Shown: piece after piece, positions 1-9,390 of the stretch | How the letters are laid out: each line of letters begins with the position of its first letter | Numbering within the stretch: the first letter of the stretch is position 1 | NCBI RefSeq assembly: GCF_000757425.2 | Contig: NZ_JPKR02000005.1 | Coordinates: 986,955-1,050,954 of the forward strand | Origin: Tatumella morbirosei | GTDB lineage: Bacteria; Pseudomonadota; Gammaproteobacteria; Enterobacterales; Enterobacteriaceae | DNA length: 64,000 nt | Direction of reading: 5' to 3' | Notes under the pieces: model-generated | What the model was told of the DNA's origin: nothing | The model's input: only the letters and a program-made list of their open reading frames with translations | The model's database searches: none | Translations under genes and position numbers: made by a program

Positions 1-3000
1 TTTAGAAGCCCATTCCGGCCAGTTAGCCAGAATTTCTTCGCCACGGCCTGACTGGGTGTACTGAACATGTTCAGTAATCAGTCCGCGCAGGTGCTCTTCA
101 TGAATCGGCAGCTGTTCAACATCCAGCACTTCAACCAATTCCGGATTCACGCGTTTACGGAATTCACCATCTTCATCCAGAACATAAGCAAATCCACCGG
201 TCATCCCTGCGCCGAAGTTAACTCCGGTACGGCCTAACACACAGACAATACCGCCGGTCATATATTCACATCCGTTATCACCAATCCCCTCAACAACCGT
301 GATGGCTCCTGAGTTACGTACAGCGAAACGTTCTCCGGCACGACCAGCGGCAAACAGTTTGCCACCTGTAGCTCCGTACAGGCAGGTGTTGCCCGCAATA
401 GTCGCATCGTAACTGCGGAAGGCTGAGCCCATGGGTGGCCGGATTGCCAGCAGACCACCGGCCATGCCTTTACCGACATAATCGTTCGCGTCTCCGGTCA
501 GGATCATTTCCAGGCCCCCGGCATTCCACACTCCGAAACTCTGTCCAGCGGTACCGGAAAAATGGACGCGGATAGGATCGGCAGCCAGGCCCTGATCACC
601 ATGAACACTGGCAATAGCACCGGATAAGGTCGCTCCCACAGAACGATCAGTATTCCGAATATCAAAGTAGAACGTTTTGCTTTGTCTGAGTTCGACAAAA
701 GGTAAAGCTTGATCCAGCAATGCTTTGTTTAACAACCCTTTATCAAAAGGAGGGTTGCTTTCTGTGCAATGCAGGGCTTTGCCTGACATTGGCTGTGCCG
801 TCTTCAGCAATGATGAAAGATCCAGTTTCTGCTGTTTGGCGGTAAATCCGTCCAGCTCCTTGAGCAGATCAGTACGACCTATCAGATCAGTTAACCGGGT
901 TACTCCCAGAGAAGCCATAATCTCACGGGTTTCACGGGCTATAAACTCAAAGTAGTTAGTGACTTTAAATGGCAGACCGTGGTAATGGTTTTTACGCAGT
1001 TTGTCATCCTGAGTCGCAACACCGGTTGCACAGTTGTTCAGGTGGCAAATACGCAGGTATTTACAGCCTAATGCAACCATCGGGCCGGTACCGAAACCAA
1101 AACTTTCGGCGCCAAGGATAGCGGCTTTAACGATATCCAGCCCCGTTTTCAGACCACCATCGATCTGCAGACGGATTTTATGGCGTAAACCATTCGCGAC
1201 CAGGGCTTGCTGAGTTTCAACTAGTCCCAGTTCCCATGGGCAGCCGGCATATTTTACGGAGGTCAGCGGACTGGCCCCGGTACCACCATCGTAACCGGCG
1301 ACGGTAATCAAATCGGCATAGGCTTTAGCGACCCCGGTAGCAATAGTGCCGACACCCGGCTCTGACACCAGTTTTACCGAAATCATTGCTTTCGGATTGA
1401 CCTGTTTCAGATCGAAGATCAGCTGGGCTAAATCTTCAATTGAATAGATGTCATGGTGCGGTGGTGGCGATATCAGTGTCACACCGGGAACTGAATAACG
1501 CAGACGCGCGATATAAGGTGTCACTTTATCACCAGGCAACTGTCCGCCTTCACCTGGTTTCGCTCCCTGGGCGACCTTAATCTGGATAACATCTGCATTC
1601 ACAAGATAAGCCGGAGTCACACCGAAACGTCCTGAGGCCACCTGCTTGATCCGTGACACTTTGTTCGTGCCATAACGTGCCGGATCTTCACCGCCTTCAC
1701 CGGAGTTAGAGAATCCACCGATGCTGTTCATGGCTTCAGCCAGTGATTCATGCGCTTCAGGGCTCAGAGCACCAATCGACATCGCTGCGGTATCGAAACG
1801 TTTATACAGTTCACTGGCAGGTTCGACATCATCAACATTAATGCTGACGGTGTCTTCGCCAGGCTGCAGTTGCAACAGATCACGGAAAGTAGCTGCCGGA
1901 CGCTGATTGACCAGATCAGCATATTTCTGATAGTCGCTGTATTCACCGCTTTGAACTGCCTGTTGCAGGGTAGCGACGACATCCGGGTTATAAGCGTGGT
2001 ATTCGCCACCGTGGACGTACTTCAGTAAGCCACCCTGTTCCAGAGTCTTCCGTTGCAGCCAGGCACGTTTGGCCAGGTTAACCAAATCCTGCTGGAAGTC
2101 AGTAAAGCTGGCTCCGGCAATACGGCTGGTCACGTTCTGGAAGCACAGACGAGTCACATCCTGGTGCAGACCAACGGCTTCAAACAGTTTGGAACAACGG
2201 TAAGAAGCAATGGTGGAGATGCCCATTTTGGACATGATCTTATACAGACCTTTGTTGATGCCGTTACGGTAGTTGAGCATCACATTACGGTAATCTTTTT
2301 CGATAACCCTGCTGTCGCACATCTGAGCCAGAGACTCGTAAGCCAGCCATGGATAAACGGCAGTGGCACCAAAGCCAAACAGTACCGCAAAGTGATGCGG
2401 ATCGCGGGCTGAGGCCGTTTCAACAATGATGTTGGCGTCACAACGCAGATTTTTTTCTACCAGACGAGCCTGTACTGCACCCACGATCATTGGAGCGGGT
2501 ACCGGTAAACGACCCGGACTTATCTGACGATCGGAAAGCACCAGCAGTACCGTACCCTGACGAACCAGCTCTTCTGCCTCGTCATTCAGTCGATGAATAG
2601 CGTGCTCCAGCGTTTCGTTATCCGGTTCGAATGTACAATCCAGGGTATCGGCACGGTAGTATTTGCCTTCCAGCGTGGTCAGCTGGGTGAAATCTGAATA
2701 GAGGAGAATCGGCGATTTAAAGCTTACCCGATGCGCCTGTCCTTCAGCTTCACAGAAAACGTTCATTTCCTGGCCGATACTGGTTGCCAGTGACATGACG
2801 TGGTTTTCACGCAGCGGATCGATTGGCGGGTTGGTCACCTGAGCGAATTGCTGACGGAAATAGTCATAAATGATACGTGGACGGCTGGAAAGTACGGCAA
2901 AAGGGGTATCGTCACCCATTGAACCGACAGCTTCCTGGCCATTTTCTCCCAGTACCCGCAATACGGTATCCAGCTCTTCGCTGCTGTAACCAAACTGCTT

Positions 3001-4380
3001 ATGGTAAGTCGCCAGCATCGCGTCGGATAACTGACGGCTACCGACCTGCTCGTCCGGTAACTCTTCAAACGGCACCAGGCGCTTAACGTTCTTTTCCATC
3101 CACTCTTTATAAGGGTGGCGGCTTTTCAGGTCATTATCGGTTTCTGCTGAATGGAGGATACGCCCTTCACGGGTGTCAATAACCATCAGTTCACCTGGAC
3201 CGACGCGGCCTTTTTCTACCACTTCATCGGGCTGATAGTCCCAGATTCCGACTTCTGAAGCACAGGTAATCAGCTTATCTTTGGTGATGACATAACGGGC
3301 TGGGCGTAAGCCATTACGGTCCAGGTTACAGGCTGCATAGCGGCCATCCGACATAACAATCCCCGCAGGGCCATCCCAGGGTTCCATATGCATCGAGTTA
3401 AAGTCGAAGAAGGAACGTAATTCCGGGTCCATGTCCGGGTTGTTCTGCCAGGCAGGTGGTACCAGTAAGCGCATCGCACGGATCAGGTCCATACCGCCAC
3501 TCAGGAACAGTTCCAGCATATTATCCATTGAACTGGAATCTGAGCCTGTTTCATTCACAAATGGCGCCGCATTCTGCAGATCCGGAATCAGTGGCGTATT
3601 GAATTTGTATGCACGAGCACGTGCCCACTGACGGTTACCGGCAATGGTATTAATCTCGCCATTGTGTGCCATATAACGGAATGGCTGAGCCAGTGGCCAG
3701 CGAGGTACAGTATTGGTAGAAAAGCGCTGATGGAACAGGCAAATAGAGGATTCCAGGCGTAAATCAGCCAGGTCCAGATAAAAGCGTGGCAGGTCGGCAG
3801 GCATGCACAACCCTTTGTAGATATTTACCTGGTTTGAGAAGCTGCACACATAGAAATCACTGTCATTCAGTGCTTCAACGCGTTTTTCTATCCGGCGGCG
3901 TGCCATATACAGACGGCGTTCCATATCACGCGGGCGCCAGCCAGCCGGTGCATTAATAAATATTTGCTGGATATCAGGCAGAGAGGAGAGTGCAATTTCG
4001 CCCAGAACGTCCTGATTGGTCGGGACCTCACGCCATCCGACCACTGACAGTGTTTCGCGAATAATCTCTTCTTCGACAATCTGACGTGCCGCACTGGCTT
4101 TTGCTTCATCGGTGCTCATAAACAGCATACCGACGGCATAATTTTTGGCCAGTCTCCAGCCTTTTTCTTCTGCGACAACGCGGAAGAAACGGTCAGGTTT
4201 TTGTAACAGCAGTCCGCAGCCATCTCCGGTTTTGCCATCAGCAAGAATTGCACCGCGATGTTGCATTCTGGCCAGGCCATGGATGGCGGTACGTACTACT
4301 TTATGGCTCGGTTCACCTTCTATATGGGCGATCAGACCAAAACCACAGTTATCCTTTTCAAGGGATTTATCATACAACAT
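1..4380 (-). CDS. gltB: Glutamate synthase (NADPH) large subunit, 3' end cut by window edge
   Basis: GltB makes glutamate from glutamine and 2-oxoglutarate: an N-terminal class II amidotransferase releases ammonia, which is channelled to an FMN and iron-sulfur synthase domain. The frame reads open from the ATG at 4380 to base 1, giving 1460 codons without a stop. The start reads MLYDKSLEKDNCGFG; Cys12 is the amidotransferase nucleophile exposed after propeptide removal in this family. The residues at the window edge (GRGEEILANW) align near the E. coli C-terminus, so only about 26-30 residues are missing. An in-frame TAA directly precedes the ATG and a GGGGAGG Shine-Dalgarno lies at 4389-4395, so the short propeptide start is secure. 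gltD would be expected next, outside the window. The usual upstream neighbour yhcC is absent. Confidence 0.97.
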   Translation of the reverse strand, partial: MLYDKSLEKDNCGFGLIAHIEGEPSHKVVRTAIHGLARMQHRGAILADGKTGDGCGLLLQKPDRFFRVVAEEKGWRLAKNYAVGMLFMSTDEAKASAARQIVEEEIIRETLSVVGWREVPTNQDVLGEIALSSLPDIQQIFINAPAGWRPRDMERRLYMARRRIEKRVEALNDSDFYVCSFSNQVNIYKGLCMPADLPRFYLDLADLRLESSICLFHQRFSTNTVPRWPLAQPFRYMAHNGEINTIAGNRQWARARAYKFNTPLIPDLQNAAPFVNETGSDSSSMDNMLELFLSGGMDLIRAMRLLVPPAWQNNPDMDPELRSFFDFNSMHMEPWDGPAGIVMSDGRYAACNLDRNGLRPARYVITKDKLITCASEVGIWDYQPDEVVEKGRVGPGELMVIDTREGRILHSAETDNDLKSRHPYKEWMEKNVKRLVPFEELPDEQVGSRQLSDAMLATYHKQFGYSSEELDTVLRVLGENGQEAVGSMGDDTPFAVLSSRPRIIYDYFRQQFAQVTNPPIDPLRENHVMSLATSIGQEMNVFCEAEGQAHRVSFKSPILLYSDFTQLTTLEGKYYRADTLDCTFEPDNETLEHAIHRLNDEAEELVRQGTVLLVLSDRQISPGRLPVPAPMIVGAVQARLVEKNLRCDANIIVETASARDPHHFAVLFGFGATAVYPWLAYESLAQMCDSRVIEKDYRNVMLNYRNGINKGLYKIMSKMGISTIASYRCSKLFEAVGLHQDVTRLCFQNVTSRIAGASFTDFQQDLVNLAKRAWLQRKTLEQGGLLKYVHGGEYHAYNPDVVATLQQAVQSGEYSDYQKYADLVNQRPAATFRDLLQLQPGEDTVSINVDDVEPASELYKRFDTAAMSIGALSPEAHESLAEAMNSIGGFSNSGEGGEDPARYGTNKVSRIKQVASGRFGVTPAYLVNADVIQIKVAQGAKPGEGGQLPGDKVTPYIARLRYSVPGVTLISPPPHHDIYSIEDLAQLIFDLKQVNPKAMISVKLVSEPGVGTIATGVAKAYADLITVAGYDGGTGASPLTSVKYAGCPWELGLVETQQALVANGLRHKIRLQIDGGLKTGLDIVKAAILGAESFGFGTGPMVALGCKYLRICHLNNCATGVATQDDKLRKNHYHGLPFKVTNYFEFIARETREIMASLGVTRLTDLIGRTDLLKELDGFTAKQQKLDLSSLLKTAQPMSGKALHCTESNPPFDKGLLNKALLDQALPFVELRQSKTFYFDIRNTDRSVGATLSGAIASVHGDQGLAADPIRVHFSGTAGQSFGVWNAGGLEMILTGDANDYVGKGMAGGLLAIRPPMGSAFRSYDATIAGNTCLYGATGGKLFAAGRAGERFAVRNSGAITVVEGIGDNGCEYMTGGIVCVLGRTGVNFGAGMTGGFAYVLDEDGEFRKRVNPELVEVLDVEQLPIHEEHLRGLITEHVQYTQSGRGEEILANWPEWASK

Positions 4381-4515
4381 TTAGTGAACCTCCCCGGGCT
4401 CTATAGACCCTTAATATTCCGGCAGTCAGACATGCTCAGTGAAGGCGACAGAATGAACGCACAAGGTTGCGCAGTTATTCCTTTATCGCCCTACAGCCAG
4501 GACTGGTTTAGTCGA

Positions 4516-4542
4516 TGTGACAAGTGCCGGGAACTTGTTACA
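4516..4542. promoter_or_regulatory. Inverted repeat in the gltB upstream region, possible operator or leader hairpin
   Basis: TGTGACAAGT at 4516-4525 and ACTTGTTACA at 4533-4542 are inverted copies with one mismatch and a 7-base spacer. The centre is about 150 bases upstream of the gltB start. Read as DNA it looks like a dimeric-regulator site; read as RNA it could be a leader hairpin. The regulator is not known from the sequence. The remaining 4381-5138 interval (about 760 bases, gltB/arcB divergent) shows no credible gene, only AT-rich promoter-like sequence. Confidence 0.4.
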
Positions 4543-5138
4543 GGGAACCTCTGCTACTGCATAAATATGGCGGAAAGTGAATCCGCACAGAAAGCTTCCA
4601 GTGGATTTCCAACTTATCGGGAAAGTGAAGTCAGGTCAAATAGTGGCGCGTTTTAAGTTGTTATTGACGATTTTTATCTATCGTTATGATTATTATGAGT
4701 TTATGGGGTCATTATGAGGTTTGTTTCGATGGTTGAGGCGTCGATAAGTGTGAGCTGTCTCACTATAGTGCAGTGCTACAATAACTGCACCATGCTGGTG
4801 CCAGGGGTAATTCCAGCAGAAAATGCTACAATACTCAGTGTTAGCCCTTAATATATCTGTTTTTCTTATAATGTCATTTTTGCATCTTACGACAGCTCAT
4901 ATTAATAAAATTAATTAAATCTCACGATGATTAACGATGCATAAAACCGGTATTTATATTCATTTTCATTTTCAAGCCGGATGATATCAGAGACTGTTGT
5001 CGTGGTACTCATCCCCTGGCTTACGCAACATCGATTTTCTGCCTGATATTTCCGGTGATCCCTGGTGGTAATTTCCCCTCTATCCTTTCTGTGACAACAT
5101 TTTAGGATATGATGGAGGCTACTGTCAGGGAGCGCGTT

Positions 5139-7496
5139 ATGAAACAAATAAGACTGCTAGCACAATATTACGTGGATCTTATGGTCAAACTTGGCCTGGT
5201 CCGTTTCTCTTTACTTCTGGCTTCAGCGCTGGTGGTGCTGGCCATGATTGTCCAGATGGCCGTCACGCTGGTTCTTCAAGGGCGGGTAGAGAGCATTGAT
5301 GTCGTTCGATCGGTATTCTTTGGTTTACTGATTACTCCCTGGGCGGTTTATTTTCTGTCGGTAGTGGTTGACCAACTGGAAGATTCACGGCAACGTCTCG
5401 CCAGGTTGGTGGATAAACTGGAGGAGATGCGCAAACGTGATTTGCAGCTCAACCAGCAATTAAAAGAAAACATTCAGCAGCTGAACCAGGAAATTAACGT
5501 GCGTAAGGAAGCGGAGCAGGCCCGCGAACATGCCATGGATAAGCTCAGGGAAGAGATGGCGAGTCGTGAAAAAACGCAAATTGAGCTCGAACAGCAGTCA
5601 ACTTTTTTGCGTTCCTTCCTCGATGCTTCACCGGACCTGGTATTTTACCGAAATATTGATCGTAAGTTTTCGGGCTGTAACCGGGCTGTTGAACTGTTGA
5701 CCGGCAGAGTTGAAAAACAGCTGGTTGGCCTGTCCCCTAAAGATATTTATGATGCCGATACAGCAGAGAAGATTCTGGAGACCGATGAGAAAGTCTTTCG
5801 TCATAACGTTGCTCTGACCTATGAACAGTGGTTGCAGTACCCGGATGGTAAAAAAGCTTGTTTTGAAATTCGTAAAGTTCCTTACTACGACCGGGTGGGT
5901 AAACGTAGCGGGCTGATGGGATTTGGTCGCGACATTACTGAACGTAAGCGCTACCAGGATGCGCTGGAAAATGCCAGCCGCGAAAAAACGACCTTTATTT
6001 CCACGATCAGTCATGAACTTCGTACCCCGTTAAATGGCATTGTTGGCCTGAGCCGGATTCTGCTGGATACCGGGCTTAATCAGGAACAGTTGAATTATCT
6101 GAAAACCATTCATGTTTCTGCGATTACTCTGGGGAATATCTTCAATGATGTCATTGAGATGGACAAAATTGAGCGGAGAAAGGTTCAGCTTGATAACCAG
6201 CCGATAGATTTCACCGAATTTCTGGCTGATCTGGAAAACCTCTCAGGATTACTGGTACAGCCTAAAGGGCTGAAATTTGTCATGTCGACTCAGCTGCCGC
6301 TACCACAAACTATTATTGCTGACGGCACTCGGTTACGGCAGATTTTATGGAACCTGATTGGTAATGCGGTGAAATTTACTCGTGAGGGTGAAATTGTCGT
6401 CACGGTAGCCTATGACGAACAGCAACAGCAGTTGCGTTTTGACGTTCAGGACTCAGGTATCGGTATTCCGCAAGGTGAGCAGGAGAAAATCTTTGCCATG
6501 TATTATCAGGTGAAGGATCAGCATGGAGGGAAGCCCGCCACAGGAACCGGAATTGGTCTGGCAATTTCTCACCGGCTGGCTCAGGTGATGGGGGGGAATA
6601 TCACGGTGCAAAGTGCTCCGGGGGAAGGGGCATGTTTCAGTCTGCAAATTCATGCACCTCAGATGGAAACCCGTACTGAAGAGATTAACGAAGAAGATAT
6701 TTTACCCCTGCCGGCATTACATATTTTACTGGTCGAAGATATCGAGCTGAATGTCGTGGTGGCCCGCTCGGTGCTGGAAAAACTCGGTTGCAGTACAGAA
6801 GTCGCAATGAACGGGAGTGAGGCATTGGAGATGTTCGATCCGTTAGAGTTCGATATGGTGCTGCTGGATATACAGCTACCGGATATGACCGGACTGGATG
6901 TGGCGCGCACTTTACATCAACGATTTGCCGGCCAGCAATTACCGCCTCTGGTCGCGCTTACCGCAAACGTTCTGAAGGATAAAAAAGAGTATCTGGAAGC
7001 AGGTATGGATGACGTCTTGAGTAAACCGTTGTCTGTTCCCGCGCTAACGGCAGTGATTGGCAAGTTCTGGAATCAGCATGAGTCCTTAGATGAACCCGGG
7101 GAAAATGTTGTTTTAGCCGCGGACGAAGGGCACCTGGATATTGCTATGCTCGAACAGTACATGGAGTTAGTGGGATCGCAGCTGATATATCAAAGTCTTG
7201 ATATGTTTGAAAAAATGATGCCGGGTTATCTCGATGTTTTAGATTCGAACATGATGGCCAGAGATCAGAAAGGGATTGCAGAAGAAGGACATAAAATCAA
7301 AGGAGCTGCTGGTTCGGTAGGTTTAAAACACTTGCAACAGGTGGCGAAGCAGATCCAGACGCCTGAACTTCCTGCATGGTGGGACAATGTGCAGGAGTGG
7401 ATTGATGAACTGCGTCATGAATGGCGTCATGAAGCCGCGATTCTCAGACAATGGGTAAAAGCCAGGGAACAGAGCACTAACACAAAGCGGCAATAA
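5139..7496 (+). CDS. arcB: Aerobic respiration control hybrid sensor kinase ArcB
   Basis: Inner-membrane tripartite kinase that phosphorylates ArcA when quinones are reduced. The 785-residue product (E. coli 778) shows two N-terminal membrane segments (about 25-45 and 58-77), a coiled-coil linker, a PAS domain (about 155-270), the transmitter with His292 in ISHELRTP, an HATPase domain (GTGIGLA), a receiver with Asp577 in LLDIQLPD, and a C-terminal HPt domain with His718 in EEGHKIKG. I chose ATG 5139 rather than the upstream ATG at 5109 because it matches the family N-terminus MKQIRLLAQYY and has AGGGAG at 5127-5132. The 3' end overlaps the ArcZ terminator on the other strand, as expected from E. 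coli where ArcZ and arcB regulate each other. Confidence 0.97.
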   Translation: MKQIRLLAQYYVDLMVKLGLVRFSLLLASALVVLAMIVQMAVTLVLQGRVESIDVVRSVFFGLLITPWAVYFLSVVVDQLEDSRQRLARLVDKLEEMRKRDLQLNQQLKENIQQLNQEINVRKEAEQAREHAMDKLREEMASREKTQIELEQQSTFLRSFLDASPDLVFYRNIDRKFSGCNRAVELLTGRVEKQLVGLSPKDIYDADTAEKILETDEKVFRHNVALTYEQWLQYPDGKKACFEIRKVPYYDRVGKRSGLMGFGRDITERKRYQDALENASREKTTFISTISHELRTPLNGIVGLSRILLDTGLNQEQLNYLKTIHVSAITLGNIFNDVIEMDKIERRKVQLDNQPIDFTEFLADLENLSGLLVQPKGLKFVMSTQLPLPQTIIADGTRLRQILWNLIGNAVKFTREGEIVVTVAYDEQQQQLRFDVQDSGIGIPQGEQEKIFAMYYQVKDQHGGKPATGTGIGLAISHRLAQVMGGNITVQSAPGEGACFSLQIHAPQMETRTEEINEEDILPLPALHILLVEDIELNVVVARSVLEKLGCSTEVAMNGSEALEMFDPLEFDMVLLDIQLPDMTGLDVARTLHQRFAGQQLPPLVALTANVLKDKKEYLEAGMDDVLSKPLSVPALTAVIGKFWNQHESLDEPGENVVLAADEGHLDIAMLEQYMELVGSQLIYQSLDMFEKMMPGYLDVLDSNMMARDQKGIAEEGHKIKGAAGSVGLKHLQQVAKQIQTPELPAWWDNVQEWIDELRHEWRHEAAILRQWVKAREQSTNTKRQ

Positions 7497-7615
7497 AAAA
7501 TGACCCCGGATAAACCGGGGTGCGCGAATATTGCGCCAACACCAGGGAAACTGCAATTCCGCCAGCGAAAAAATTATCGTTAACCGGACGAACCGGGCGG
7601 CGGAAGGTATTGGTT
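7495..7615 (-). ncRNA. arcZ: ArcZ Hfq-dependent small RNA
   Basis: The minus strand carries TTTCCCTGGTGTTGGCGCA (starting at 7550), then a CGCGCACCCCGG hairpin and a U-run, matching the processed 3' half of E. coli ArcZ almost base for base. The terminator stem is 7503-7509 with 7515-7521, followed on this strand by six T at 7500-7495, inside the arcB stop codon. Known role: ArcZ base-pairs with rpoS, flhDC, tpx and arcB mRNAs, and its promoter is repressed by ArcA. The 5' half diverges from E. coli, so the 5' end near 7615 is an estimate from the E. coli length of about 121 nt. Its other usual neighbour, elbB, is gone. Confidence 0.9.
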
Positions 7616-7805
7616 AGCTATGACTACTACCTTAACAAAAATTGCGATCACTTTGCCACAATTCATTAAGATTTGTGAAGTTGGAATGTTTCCAGCCAGA
7701 AATATTTTAACAATGATTTAGCCAGTATTGTTGCTCAATAATACGCCACCAGATTATGTGATCGTTTTATCCCCGGGCCGGTAAGGTATCGCGGAGCTAA
7801 AAAAT

Positions 7806-7931
7806 ATGATTAAAACCTTACAGTTATCAGTGTTTTTACTGTCTCTTATTCTGGCCGCTGCTCTGAACCTTGATTTATATAATAAAACAACAGCTAAGAA
7901 AAATATCCGAAGAAAGCTTACAAATGATTGA
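7806..7931 (+). CDS. Putative 41-residue single-span membrane or secreted small protein
   Basis: Not recognised. ATG at 7806 follows a good GGAG at 7793-7796 with nine bases between. The product starts MIKTLQLSVFLLSLILAAAL, a hydrophobic stretch with a short basic start, then an acidic/amide turn and a lysine- and arginine-rich tail. It could be a small membrane protein with a cytoplasmic basic tail, or a signal-peptide-like spurious frame. It stands alone between arcZ and mtgA, where elbB is found in E. coli. The evidence is only the ribosome binding site and composition. Confidence 0.4.
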   Translation: MIKTLQLSVFLLSLILAAALNLDLYNKTTAKKNIRRKLTND

Positions 7932-8368
7932 CTGATTTTAACAAGTTTCTGAGCTTACCAATTTCACTTGCAGTGGCTTAAAAAAAGTCACCGGTCAGTG
8001 AGGAATGATTCCGGAAACCTGGAGCAAAGGGCCAGGCCGTATTAACAGGTGGTTATTTAAACGATCTGTTTTGTTTAACGCCATGTTAAATATATGAGAC
8101 TGGTTGCCATTGAGCAGAGAATTAAAACTTAAGACATATTGATGTATTGTGAAATTTAGCGTTTTACTGGAACCGATTCCCTACATCTTCTGAAGTCATT
8201 GATGTTACTGAAAGTAACCCGTATAAGATGTCGTTTCACTGGCTGCTATTACCCGGGAATTTAGCAATCAGGCTAACACTGACTAATAAATATTTATGAA
8301 AAAATCTGTGTTAGCGCTACTCTCAGGAGATGATATGTTTAGCGTAAAAGCCTCGCAGGGATGGATGG
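7932..8368. other. Gene-poor interval upstream of mtgA
   Basis: About 440 AT-rich bases with no recognisable gene or elbB remnant. It holds a small hairpin at 8204-8218 (GTTACT/AGTAAC, 3-base loop), an inverted repeat GCTAACAC 8272-8279 with GTGTTAGC 8308-8315, and a 16-codon frame at 8335-8385 behind AGGAG (8325-8329) that runs over the mtgA start. This probably includes the mtgA promoter and leader, but no promoter can be named with confidence. Confidence 0.5.
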
Positions 8369-9091
8369 ATGAGAAAAAAGCATAACGGGGTTGTGTCATG
8401 GTTAAAGCGTCGCTTGCTTCGCCTGGTGCTGTTGCTGGCAGGGATTACCTTTGCGCTGATACTACTGTTTTCAGTGGTTCCGGTGCCATTTTCTGCGGTC
8501 ATGGCAGAACGACAGATCGGTGCATTTCTGTCCGGAGATACGCAATATCGTGCCCATTCTGACTGGGTGAGCATGTCTGAGATTTCACCCTGGATGCCTC
8601 TGGCGGTAATAGCCGGTGAAGATCAGAAATTCCCTCAGCACTGGGGATTTGATTTTGATGCCATGCAGTCCGTACTGGACAGTCGTCAGCATGGGGAAAT
8701 GCGGGGTGCTTCAACGCTGTCCCAGCAGACCGCAAAAAATCTGTTTCTCTGGGATGGACGTAGCTGGATACGCAAGGGAATGGAGGCGGTACTGACGGTG
8801 GGTCTTGAAACGGTCTGGAGTAAAAAAAGAATTCTGACGGTATATCTGAATATTGCCGAATTCGGTCCCGGGATATTCGGGGTACAGGCTGCCGCAGAAG
8901 CTTATTTCCATAAACCGGCCAGCCAGCTGAGTCGTGAGCAAGCTGCGTTACTGGCAGCGGTGCTGCCTAATCCTATAATTTATCATGCCGCTTCGCCTTC
9001 AGCTTATACCCGCCAACGGCAGCAATGGATTTCTCAACAGATGGGGCAACTGGGAGGACGGGAGTTTCTGCAACGATATCACCTGTATTGA
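8369..9091 (+). CDS. mtgA: Monofunctional biosynthetic peptidoglycan transglycosylase
   Basis: Polymerises lipid II into glycan strands at the periplasmic face of the inner membrane. The 240-residue protein has a basic start, one membrane anchor (about 17-38) and a single GT51 domain. The catalytic Glu84 is in GEDQKFP, followed by the [13 protein letters not shown] and [15 protein letters not shown] motifs of the family, and there is no transpeptidase domain. Length matches E. coli MtgA (242). AGGG at 8357-8360 serves as a modest Shine-Dalgarno. In E. coli mtgA follows elbB downstream of arcB; here it stands alone behind a long leader and converges on the npr operon. Confidence 0.96.
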   Translation: MRKKHNGVVSWLKRRLLRLVLLLAGITFALILLFSVVPVPFSAVMAERQIGAFLSGDTQYRAHSDWVSMSEISPWMPLAVIAGEDQKFPQHWGFDFDAMQSVLDSRQHGEMRGASTLSQQTAKNLFLWDGRSWIRKGMEAVLTVGLETVWSKKRILTVYLNIAEFGPGIFGVQAAAEAYFHKPASQLSREQAALLAAVLPNPIIYHAASPSAYTRQRQQWISQQMGQLGGREFLQRYHLY

Positions 9092-9097
9092 CAGCGG

Positions 9098-9116
9098 TAC
9101 CGTGGTAATCACGGTA
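9098..9116. terminator. Hairpin between convergent mtgA and npr
   Basis: TACCGTG (9098-9104) pairs perfectly with CACGGTA (9110-9116) around a 5-base loop in the 26-base gap between two convergent genes. T-tracts are short on both sides, so it is a plausible but not strong bidirectional terminator. Confidence 0.5.
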
Positions 9117-9117
9117 T

Positions 9118-9390
9118 TTAGTCCTCATCGAAACCAGCGTTAAATAATTCAATGACCGCCTGTAGTGCTTCGGTTTCCTGTGGGCCGGTAGCTTCTACTT
9201 CGATCTGCCCTCCCTGGGCGGAGTCCAGCATCAGTAAGGCAATAACACTACTGGCATCAGCTTCGGTGCCGGCCTCATTACGCAGAATCACTTCTGCATC
9301 ATAGCTTTGTACCAGTTCAAACAATTTCATTGCCGGGCGGGCATGCATTCCCAGTTTATTTCTGATTTTAACTAATTGCTTGATCGTCAT
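9118..9390 (-). CDS. npr: Nitrogen phosphotransferase HPr-like carrier NPr
   Basis: Histidine phosphocarrier of the PTS-Ntr branch: accepts phosphate from PtsP (EI-Ntr) and passes it to PtsN. 90 residues, identical in length to E. coli NPr, with the active His16 in [11 protein letters not shown] and the regulatory serine region [10 protein letters not shown]. The start codon overlaps the end of rapZ by four bases (ATGA), so the two are translationally coupled. It is the last gene of the rpoN-hpf-ptsN-rapZ-npr operon. Confidence 0.97.
   Translation of the reverse strand: MTIKQLVKIRNKLGMHARPAMKLFELVQSYDAEVILRNEAGTEADASSVIALLMLDSAQGGQIEVEATGPQETEALQAVIELFNAGFDED

Noticed and set aside
4790-4812. 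Sigma-54-like promoter on the minus strand upstream of gltB (TGGCAC ... GTGCA)
   Set aside because: The distance between the GG and GC elements is twelve bases by count where sigma-54 promoters need ten, so it does not fit.
4911-5147. 78-codon minus-strand frame between gltB and arcB
   Set aside because: It overlaps the arcB start, has no recognisable domain or clear ribosome binding site, and its composition looks like translated promoter DNA.
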